NCBI GenBank assembly: GCA_029859085.1
Contig: JAOUDU010000211.1
Coordinates: 1-5,656, forward strand
Direction: 5' to 3'
DNA: 5,656 nucleotides
Source: Gammaproteobacteria bacterium
GTDB taxonomy: Bacteria; Pseudomonadota; Gammaproteobacteria; Pseudomonadales; Halieaceae
Under the pieces are notes generated by a model, which ran no database searches, had not been told where the DNA came from, and saw nothing but the letters and a program-made list of their open reading frames with translations. The translations under genes and the position numbers were made by a program. Below, one piece after another: positions 1 through 5,241 of the stretch. Each line of letters opens with the position of its first letter. The stretch's first letter is position 1.

Positions 1-1
1 C

Positions 2-1195
2 TGCGTGAACCAGGTGCTGGGTTTCCTGGACCTGTTCGGGTATGGTTCTGACTTTTTCGGCGACCCGACTTGGTACGATAACAACCCCATGGTGCTGTGT
101 AACGAGCAGGAGGCCGAGAACTGGGCGGTCTTCGCCGATGGTACCTATAACTTTGCCGAGCGCTGGTCCTTCGGGGCCGGCGCCCGCTGGACCGATGAAA
201 AGAAAGACTGGACCGGTCGCAACCAGGTGTTCTACCAGGCCCTCGAGGGCGGCTTTGATCCCAACCTGACCTGGCGGGATTTCAGCGAGCCGCTCGGGGC
301 AGCCAAATTCAACAAGTATTCAACCGGGGTGCTCTCGGACAGCGAGAGCTGGGACGAGCCCACCTATCGCGCCACGATCAGCTATGAAGCGTCCGAAGAC
401 CTGTTCACATACTTTACCTACTCCCACGGCTTCAAGAGCGGCGGCTATAACGACCAGTCAGGCACGTCGCAACAGCCACTTACACCGCAGTCAATCGCCC
501 CGACCGACCCGGAAAAGGCCGATTCCTACGAGTTGGGTTTCAAGAGTGACATGCTGGACAACAACCTTCGCCTCGACGTGGCCACGTTCTACGTGAAGTA
601 TTCCGACGCACAGCGCGACCTGGTGTCCACGTTCCTGACACCCGAGGGTGCGCAGTTCCAGGAAACCCGCTTCTTCAATGCGGCTGACATGGACGTGTAT
701 GGACTTGAGGTACAATTCACCGCCGCGGTAACCGATAACTTCACCCTGCGCGGTAACGCAAGCTACCTCCACAGCGAATACAAGAAGTTCACGGCGGACA
801 CCGATTTTGACGGTATCGACGATGTCGACCTGAGTGACGCGGATGTCAACCGGGCACCGGAATACCAGTGGAATATCGATGCCATTTATGAGCACGACTT
901 GTTCGATGGCGACATGCGCTGGTTGGTCAACGCCAACTACGAGGACGACTCGATCTTCGTCTACTCGGAGTTGGGGCCACAGTATGACGGCATGATAGAC
1001 GAGCGCACCGTGTTTAACGCCAGCGTCACTTATACCGCCAGCGATGACAGGTACTTCGTGCGCCTCTACGGCAAGAACCTGACCGACGAGGAGTACAAGG
1101 TGGGTGAGCTGCCGGTGGCCACGCTCTGGACCTTCGCCTACTACGGCGAGCCCAGGGCGTTCGGTATGGAAGTCGGCATGAACTTCGGGAATTAG
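2..1195 (+). CDS. TonB-dependent receptor, C-terminal beta-barrel part (5' end cut by window)
   Basis: This is the distal part (about 397 residues) of an outer-membrane TonB-dependent receptor, which takes up siderophores, vitamins or larger organic substrates using energy passed on by TonB-ExbBD. The frame is open to the left edge, so the plug domain, TonB box and signal peptide lie outside; the GTG at position 5 is not a credible start. The text is a run of amphipathic beta-strands typical of the barrel: NWAVFADGTYNF, FGAGARWTDEKKDW, LFTYFTYSHGFKSGGYN, and near the end RLYGKNLTDEEYKVG followed by YYGEPRAFGMEVGMNF. The KNLTDEEY block and the GEPR-type final strand are common in the large receptor families of marine gammaproteobacteria and sphingomonads. 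Two cysteines (codons 2-4 and 98-100) bracket a loop and could form a disulfide. The protein ends Phe-Gly-Asn rather than on the usual terminal aromatic residue. The substrate cannot be named; the downstream oxygenase operon suggests an organic compound. The family call is firm. Confidence 0.93.
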   Translation, partial: CVNQVLGFLDLFGYGSDFFGDPTWYDNNPMVLCNEQEAENWAVFADGTYNFAERWSFGAGARWTDEKKDWTGRNQVFYQALEGGFDPNLTWRDFSEPLGAAKFNKYSTGVLSDSESWDEPTYRATISYEASEDLFTYFTYSHGFKSGGYNDQSGTSQQPLTPQSIAPTDPEKADSYELGFKSDMLDNNLRLDVATFYVKYSDAQRDLVSTFLTPEGAQFQETRFFNAADMDVYGLEVQFTAAVTDNFTLRGNASYLHSEYKKFTADTDFDGIDDVDLSDADVNRAPEYQWNIDAIYEHDLFDGDMRWLVNANYEDDSIFVYSELGPQYDGMIDERTVFNASVTYTASDDRYFVRLYGKNLTDEEYKVGELPVATLWTFAYYGEPRAFGMEVGMNFGN

Positions 1196-1215
1196 AACCA
1201 CAGATAGGGTCCCTC

Positions 1216-1245
1216 AAGGGCCAGCGGAAGCTGGCCCTTTTTTTT
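1216..1245 (+). terminator. Rho-independent terminator after the TonB-dependent receptor
   Basis: A perfect 10-bp stem, AAGGGCCAGC (1216-1225) pairing with GCTGGCCCTT (1230-1239), encloses the loop GGAA, a GNRA tetraloop. It runs directly into eight T residues (1238-1245). It begins 20 nt after the receptor stop codon, so it most likely ends the receptor transcript. It also lies only 25 nt upstream of the next start codon, leaving almost no room for a separate downstream promoter. The A residues at 1216-1217 are too few for a good terminator on the opposite strand. Confidence 0.9.
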
Positions 1246-1270
1246 CACAAAACTTTACAGGTAAGCCGCG

Positions 1271-2185
1271 ATGGCAGAAATCATCCTGCACCATTTCGAC
1301 AGTTCCCCGTTTGCCGAAAAGGTGCGGCTGGCCCTGGGCCTGAAAGGCCTGGACTGGCGCTCGGTAGAGATTCCGATGGTCATGCCGAAGCCGCTGTTGA
1401 CTGCACTCACCGGCGGCTACCGCAAGACGCCGGTAATGCAGATAGGGGCGGATATCTACTGCGATACCCAGTGCATAGCGGTGGAGCTCGAACGCCGCTT
1501 TCCCCGTCCCACACTGTTTCCGCATCACAGCGAGGCCCTGGCCATCGCGCTCAGCCAGTGGAGCGACAACGCTTTCTTCCAGCCGGGCGCCGGTCTCTCC
1601 ATGGGCACGAATGCCGCCCTGCCGGAGGACATCCTGCGCGATCGCCGCGAGTTCTTTAACTTTCTCGATTTCGCAACCCTGGAGAGGCAGTTGCCACACC
1701 TGTACTCGCAATTTCGCGCGCACCTGCAGCTGGTGGAGAGCATGGTGAGTGACGGCCGCCAGTTTGTGCTGGGCGACGTGCCCGGGTGGCTGGATATCCT
1801 CGCCTATTTTCCGATATGGATGTGTCGGGGCAATATTGCGAAGGCTGACGACCTGCTGCGGGGTTTATCACTGCTGCAGGCCTGGGAGCAGCGCGTCAAG
1901 GGTATCGGGCATGGCCGCTTCCGGGTGCTGGCGGCGGAGGAGGCGCTGGCCGTCGCCCGCTATACCCAGCCGGTGGCTGTGGCGGAAATCTGCGAGGATT
2001 CCTGGCCCGACCTTTCGGAGAATGCGCGGGTTGTGGTCAGTCCCCAGGACTATGGGGCGGTACCGGTGGAGGGCAGCCTGCTGCGACTGACCCACTCGGA
2101 TATAGCCATCCGGCGGGAAAGCGCGCTCACGGGCGAGGTCGTCGTGCACTTCCCGCGCCTGGGTTACAGGGTGGAGACCGCATGA
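1271..2185 (+). CDS. Glutathione S-transferase family protein with C-terminal extension
   Basis: This 304-residue cytosolic protein begins with a thioredoxin-fold GST domain (about residues 1-80). IILHHFDSSPFAEKVRLAL is the first strand, the S-P-F active-site turn (Ser11/Ser12-Pro13) and helix 1. KTPVMQIG carries the conserved cis-proline (Pro54), and Asp65-Thr66 sits where GSTs bind the gamma-glutamyl group of glutathione. An alpha-helical C-terminal domain follows (about 88-230). The last 70 residues (235-304) go beyond the usual 200-230 residue GST and look beta-rich. The family can conjugate, isomerise or de-conjugate glutathione adducts; the reaction here is unknown. The ATG at 1271 is preceded by a modest AGGT site (1259-1262). 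It is the first gene of an apparent operon with the crotonase and Rieske genes, which suggests a role with reactive intermediates of that pathway (inference). The stop is 22 nt before the next start. Confidence 0.87.
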   Translation: MAEIILHHFDSSPFAEKVRLALGLKGLDWRSVEIPMVMPKPLLTALTGGYRKTPVMQIGADIYCDTQCIAVELERRFPRPTLFPHHSEALAIALSQWSDNAFFQPGAGLSMGTNAALPEDILRDRREFFNFLDFATLERQLPHLYSQFRAHLQLVESMVSDGRQFVLGDVPGWLDILAYFPIWMCRGNIAKADDLLRGLSLLQAWEQRVKGIGHGRFRVLAAEEALAVARYTQPVAVAEICEDSWPDLSENARVVVSPQDYGAVPVEGSLLRLTHSDIAIRRESALTGEVVVHFPRLGYRVETA

Positions 2186-2208
2186 TGTTGCAGCAGAGGT
2201 CGTACTGA
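2182..2208 (+). other. Eight-codon mini-ORF bridging the GST stop and crotonase start
   Basis: An ATG at 2182 overlaps the GST stop in the sequence ATGA. It opens an eight-codon frame (M-M-L-Q-Q-R-S-Y) whose TGA (2206-2208) shares its last base with the crotonase ATG (TGATG). The crotonase Shine-Dalgarno sequence lies inside it. This geometry would let ribosomes finishing the GST reinitiate and be carried to the crotonase start, which would be translational coupling. The reading is direct, but expression and function are inference. It could easily be chance in a 22-nt gap. Confidence 0.2.
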
Positions 2209-2993
2209 TGCTTGCAAAGTTTGGTTACAGCGATATCGATGTAAGTCTGCAGGGCCACGTGGCCCTGGTGGAAATTCGACGGCCACCCCATAACTACTTT
2301 AACCAGGAGCTGGTGTCCCAACTGGCCACCGCGTTCGAGTTGCTGGATGACGAGTCGCAATGCCGCGCGATCGTGTTGGCCTCGCAGGGCAAGTCTTTCT
2401 GCGCAGGTGCCAACTTCGACGATGGCTCCGGACACGAAATCATCGCCGCTGGCGACGGGCGCCATTTGTACGAAGATGCGGCGAGGCTATTCGCCACCAG
2501 AAAACCCATCGTGGGTGCGATCCAGGGCGCTGCCGTCGGTGGTGGACTGGGCCTGGCCCTGGTGCCGGATTTTCGCGTGGGTTGTCCCGAGGCCCGTTTC
2601 TGCGCCAATTTCACTATGCTGGGGTTTCATCCCGGCTTCGGGCTGACCTGCACGTTGCCGGCACTGGTCGGGCAACAGAAGGCGAACCTGATGCTCTACA
2701 CGAGCCGACGTATCCGCGGGGAGGAAGCGTTGGCGATGGGCCTGCTGGATGTTCTCGTGCCCGCCGACCGGCTGCGCTCCGCCGCCTTCGATCTGGCGGA
2801 TGAAATAGCCGGCGCCGCCCCGCTGGGCGTGATGGAGACCCGGGCAACCATGCGCGCCGGCCTGCTCGAGAGGTTCAGGGCGGCAACGTCCCGGGAAAAG
2901 CAGGTGCAGGACCGGTTGCGCACAACTGAAGATTTCCGGGAGGGCATTGCCGCAAGTTCTCAACGCCGCAAGCCGGACTTCAACGGGATATAG
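2208..2993 (+). CDS. Crotonase (enoyl-CoA hydratase/isomerase) family protein lacking canonical catalytic glutamates
   Basis: This 261-residue protein has the normal length of the crotonase superfamily, whose members act on acyl-CoA thioesters in the cytoplasm. The two oxyanion-hole segments are clear: SFCAGANF (residues 63-70) and GAAVGGGLGL (107-116). The HPGFG turn (141-145) and the C-terminal TEDFREGIAASSQRRKPDF pattern are also typical. Against rat mitochondrial enoyl-CoA hydratase, the two catalytic glutamates (Glu144 and Glu164) fall on Gly115 and Phe135, so ordinary hydration of a 2-enoyl-CoA by that mechanism is unlikely. Isomerase, hydrolase, C-C bond cleavage or a non-catalytic CoA-binding role remain possible. 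The ATG at 2208 follows an AGAGG site (2195-2199) by eight bases. It sits second in the operon, 22 nt from its neighbours on both sides. The family is certain; the reaction is not. Confidence 0.93.
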   Translation: MLAKFGYSDIDVSLQGHVALVEIRRPPHNYFNQELVSQLATAFELLDDESQCRAIVLASQGKSFCAGANFDDGSGHEIIAAGDGRHLYEDAARLFATRKPIVGAIQGAAVGGGLGLALVPDFRVGCPEARFCANFTMLGFHPGFGLTCTLPALVGQQKANLMLYTSRRIRGEEALAMGLLDVLVPADRLRSAAFDLADEIAGAAPLGVMETRATMRAGLLERFRAATSREKQVQDRLRTTEDFREGIAASSQRRKPDFNGI

Positions 2994-3015
2994 CGATTAA
3001 TTTTGGGAGTTCCCG

Positions 3016-4293
3016 ATGAACGATGCAGAGATCGCCAATCTGCGCAGCCTGATGGAATATGAAGCGGGCCGCACCGAACCCCCTATCGGTTTTCCCCGGC
3101 TGCCAACCGTGCCGGGAGGCAGGTACACCAGTGACCAGTTTTATCAACTGGAGCGGGAACACCTCTGGCGCCGTGCCTGGTTGCTCGCGGGGCACCTCGA
3201 TGAGGTTCCCGCGCCGGGAAGTTTCCGGGTATGGGATCTCGCGGGCCCGCCTGTCCTTATCACCCATGCACAGGACGGGGAAATCAGGGCATTCCATAAC
3301 GTCTGCCGACACCGGGGCGCACCGGTCGCGCTGGACAAGTCCGGCAACAAGTCCCGGCTGACCTGCGCCTATCACGGTTGGAGCTACAATCTCGACGGGG
3401 AGCTGGTCGCGATTCGCAACGCGGAGGACTTTCGGGACTTCGACTACGCCGCCCATGGCCTTGCGGGGATTCGCTGTGAGCGCTTCGGCAAGCTGATCTT
3501 CATCAATTTCGACGAGGGCGCGCCCGCGCTGCTTGACTGGCTCGGGCCGATAGCGGCCGAGTGGGCGGAATTCCAGTTCGACCGCTGCCGGCTCGCGGCG
3601 CGGCATGTCTTCGACCTGGAATGCAACTGGAAGATAGCGCTGGAGGCCAATATCGAGGTCTACCATATCCGCACCATCCATCCGAAGTCCGTGGCGCCCA
3701 TGATGGACGACCGGCGCAATGTAAATACCTTGTATCCGAATGGTCACGGCAGGATGGTTGCGCCCGGGCGCGCCGACAGTGCGGTAAAGGCGGCCGTCGA
3801 TCTGCCCCGGGGCGGCAACATCATTGAAACTGTCGGCGAAATAGCCCGGACCTGTACCCAGTCCTACAATATTTTTCCCAACTGGGTCTCGCCCCTGAAC
3901 CACCGGGCCCTGGCCCCGCTGCTTATGTGGCCCAATGGCGCCGGCAAATGCCGGCTGGAGACCTGGACCCTCGCCCCCGACTGGGGAGACAAACCCCGGC
4001 CCGACATGTGGACTGAAAATGATGGGGAGCGGCTGAACCCGGTATTGCTCGAGGATGTGGAGATGGGAGAGAGGATCCAGGAATCCCTGTCCTCCCCCGG
4101 TTTCAAAGGCGCCTCCCTGTCCTACCAGGAGGCGAGGATCTACCACTGGCACCAGATGGCGGACCGACTGATCGGCATCGAGCATATTCCCGAGGCGCTG
4201 AGGGTAGAGCAGGTGATAGGCGAAGAGTGGATTTACCCGAATGACCCCAGGCGCGGCGCGGGTCTGCGCACGGTCCAGGTGGCCGGCGCCTGA
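3016..4293 (+). CDS. Rieske non-heme iron oxygenase, alpha (catalytic) subunit
   Basis: This 425-residue protein is the terminal component of a Rieske oxygenase, which uses O2 and electrons from a reductase (often via a ferredoxin) to hydroxylate or demethylate an organic substrate. The N-terminal Rieske domain (about residues 50-160) binds a [2Fe-2S] cluster through Cys97-X-His99 and Cys117-X2-His120, with CRHRGAPV and CAYHGWSY as landmarks. The catalytic domain has NWKIALEANIEVYH: mononuclear iron ligands His217 and His222, and a likely third ligand Asp347 in LLEDVEMGERIQ. Glu214 stands three residues before His217, where naphthalene dioxygenase has its bridging Asp. Length fits a stand-alone alpha subunit; no beta subunit, ferredoxin or reductase gene is in the window. 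The ATG at 3016 follows GGGAG (3005-3009) by six bases, within a short GGGA-GT-TCCC palindrome. It is third in the operon, 22 nt after the crotonase. The substrate is not readable from sequence. Confidence 0.95.
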   Translation: MNDAEIANLRSLMEYEAGRTEPPIGFPRLPTVPGGRYTSDQFYQLEREHLWRRAWLLAGHLDEVPAPGSFRVWDLAGPPVLITHAQDGEIRAFHNVCRHRGAPVALDKSGNKSRLTCAYHGWSYNLDGELVAIRNAEDFRDFDYAAHGLAGIRCERFGKLIFINFDEGAPALLDWLGPIAAEWAEFQFDRCRLAARHVFDLECNWKIALEANIEVYHIRTIHPKSVAPMMDDRRNVNTLYPNGHGRMVAPGRADSAVKAAVDLPRGGNIIETVGEIARTCTQSYNIFPNWVSPLNHRALAPLLMWPNGAGKCRLETWTLAPDWGDKPRPDMWTENDGERLNPVLLEDVEMGERIQESLSSPGFKGASLSYQEARIYHWHQMADRLIGIEHIPEALRVEQVIGEEWIYPNDPRRGAGLRTVQVAGA

Positions 4294-4333
4294 AACGGGG
4301 GTCGTCCCGGGGCGGGGCGATGACTCGCGGCAA

Positions 4334-4363
4334 TTGACCTCGGCCCCGTGATCGAAATACGAT
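4334..4363 (+). promoter_or_regulatory. Candidate sigma70-type promoter for cofC-cofG
   Basis: TTGACC (4334-4339, five of six consensus bases) is followed after 18 bases by TACGAT (4358-4363, four of six). This would start transcription near 4370 and leave a leader of roughly 140 nt before cofC. It sits in the most A/T-rich part of the intergenic stretch and points towards the F420 genes. The match is by eye only, and read-through from the Rieske operon is an equally open alternative. Confidence 0.35.
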
Positions 4364-4435
4364 GGCGCGGTTCCCCGGAGAAATTCCTTGAAATACATCG
4401 TCGCCGGGATGGAAAGCCGTTCCGGGTAGCGCTGG

Positions 4436-4513
4436 ATGTTGGGGGTTCGCATTTTCCACGAAAAAGTACTCGCAGTAGTTGAGTCGATCCTTGTGCCGGC
4501 GGCCGGGAGCTGA
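4436..4513 (+). other. 25-codon ORF ending in a TGATG overlap with cofC
   Basis: The ATG at 4436 opens a 25-codon frame (beginning M-L-G-V-R-I-F-H-E-K), with an in-frame stop just upstream at 4427. Its TGA (4511-4513) shares the A of the cofC ATG. It resembles nothing I recognise and has no clear ribosome site. It could be a leader peptide coupling translation into cofC, but a chance ORF is at least as likely. It is recorded because the same TGATG junction occurs at cofC/cofG. Confidence 0.15.
4505..4509 (+). promoter_or_regulatory. Ribosome binding site that bears on the cofC start
   Basis: GGGAG lies only three bases before the ATG at 4513, which is tight for a Shine-Dalgarno site, but nine bases before the in-frame GTG at 4519. 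The first two residues (Met-Thr) are outside the conserved core, which begins about ALVPLKD. The true start may therefore be GTG 4519, shortening the protein by two residues. An in-frame stop at 4480 rules out any long upstream extension. Confidence 0.5.
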
Positions 4514-5241
4514 TGACGGTGGTGCAGGCGCTGGTACCGCTGAAAGACCTGGTCCGGGCAAAAACCCGCCTGGCGGGGTTGCTGAGTCCGTCGGAACGGC
4601 GGGCGCTGGCCCAGGCGATGGTCGAGGATGTGCTCGGCGTGCTGGCGCTCCACCCTGAGATCGAGGGGATAACCCTGCTTTCGGATGATCCCGCGGCGCA
4701 CCTGCTGGCCGCCCGATACGGCGCGAGCCACTGGGCCGAGAGCGAGCTGGGTTGCCGCGGCCTGAACGCCGTCGTCGCCAGCGCCAGCGACCGGTTGCTG
4801 GCCGTGCGCGGTGCGCCGCTGTTGCTGCTGCACGCCGACCTGCCCCTGTTGTCGGCTGCGGATATTTCTGCGGTGCTGGCCGCAAGGCGGGAGACTGCCG
4901 GGCTGGTGGTGGGTTGCGATCGCCACGGGACCGGGACGAATCTGCTGTGTTTCGACGCGGGCAGCGCACCCTCGTTCTGTTTCGGGCCGGACAGCTGTGC
5001 GCGGCACCTGGCGGCCGCGCGTGAACGCGGTGCGCCGGTCACGGTCCTGCGCCGGCCTGGCATCGGCCTCGACGTGGACGAGCCACAGGACCTGGTTGCG
5101 CTGCTGGGACAACTGGATGGGATTGTCGCCGGACATACCGATGCGCTGGTAAACGGCAGCGGCCTGGGTGCCCGGGTTCGCCTGGCGCTGGCGTCCCTGG
5201 TGCCGGCGGAATTGCCAATGGACAGGGAAGAGGCAGGTTGA
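4513..5241 (+). CDS. cofC: CofC/FbiD-type guanylyltransferase of coenzyme F420 biosynthesis
   Basis: CofC transfers GMP from GTP to a phosphorylated three-carbon acid (2-phospholactate in archaea, phosphoenolpyruvate in mycobacteria, 3-phosphoglycerate in some proteobacteria). The product is the activated side chain that CofD/FbiA attaches to FO. The nucleotidyltransferase signature is clear: ALVPLKDLVRAKTRLAGLL (residues 6-24, with Lys11, Lys17 and Arg19), then RRALAQAMVEDVL; LLHADLPLLSAADI (105-118) with the metal-binding Asp109; DRHGTGTN (136-143); FGPDS (157-161); and GLDVDEPQDL (185-194). Length is 242 residues against a usual 200-230; the excess is a tail from about 203 with no motif I recognise. 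The start may be ATG 4513 or GTG 4519. The stop overlaps the next ATG by one base (TGATG), which implies co-translation with the FO synthase gene. The segment 4801-4860 is 75% G+C by hand count. Which acid it uses cannot be read from these motifs. Confidence 0.93.
   Translation: MTVVQALVPLKDLVRAKTRLAGLLSPSERRALAQAMVEDVLGVLALHPEIEGITLLSDDPAAHLLAARYGASHWAESELGCRGLNAVVASASDRLLAVRGAPLLLLHADLPLLSAADISAVLAARRETAGLVVGCDRHGTGTNLLCFDAGSAPSFCFGPDSCARHLAAARERGAPVTVLRRPGIGLDVDEPQDLVALLGQLDGIVAGHTDALVNGSGLGARVRLALASLVPAELPMDREEAG

Larger units (their letters stand above)
4294..4512 (+). other. Intergenic leader between the Rieske gene and cofC
   Basis: This 219-nt stretch holds no convincing gene. It starts with G/C-rich runs (4295-4320) that could fold but lack a T-run, so no rho-independent terminator for the Rieske operon can be called. 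It then carries a candidate promoter (4334-4363), a weak hairpin (CCGGGA at 4404-4409 with TTCCGG at 4420-4425), a 25-codon ORF ending at the cofC start, and the cofC ribosome site. The + strand has eight stop codons after the Rieske stop (at 4321, 4335, 4349, 4389, 4427, 4476, 4480 and 4511), but the - strand has none in any frame. That is compatible with a decayed gene on the - strand. Confidence 0.5.

Noticed and set aside
491..1201. A 236-codon open frame on the - strand inside the receptor gene
   Set aside because: It mirrors a clear TonB receptor barrel and has no recognisable domain. Its Val/His-rich text is what reverse-complemented barrel codons give.
3005..3014. GGGAGTTCCC palindrome at the Rieske ribosome site as an operator or RNA switch
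   Set aside because: Four-base arms with a two-base centre are expected by chance and cannot form a stable RNA hairpin.
4294..4320. Possible terminator after the Rieske gene in the G/C-rich runs
   Set aside because: Short G and C runs can pair (CGGG with CCCG), but there is no T-run and no stable long stem.
4404..4425. Hairpin CCGGGA/TTCCGG in the cofC leader as a riboswitch or regulatory RNA
   Set aside because: Six pairs including one wobble and a ten-base loop are too weak, and no known riboswitch core is visible.
2980..5136. A 718-codon open frame on the - strand across the Rieske gene and cofC
   Set aside because: It is antisense to two genes with intact family motifs, and its product is low-complexity in the manner of shadow frames in G+C-rich coding DNA. 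Only its part in the intergenic stretch is kept as a separate observation.
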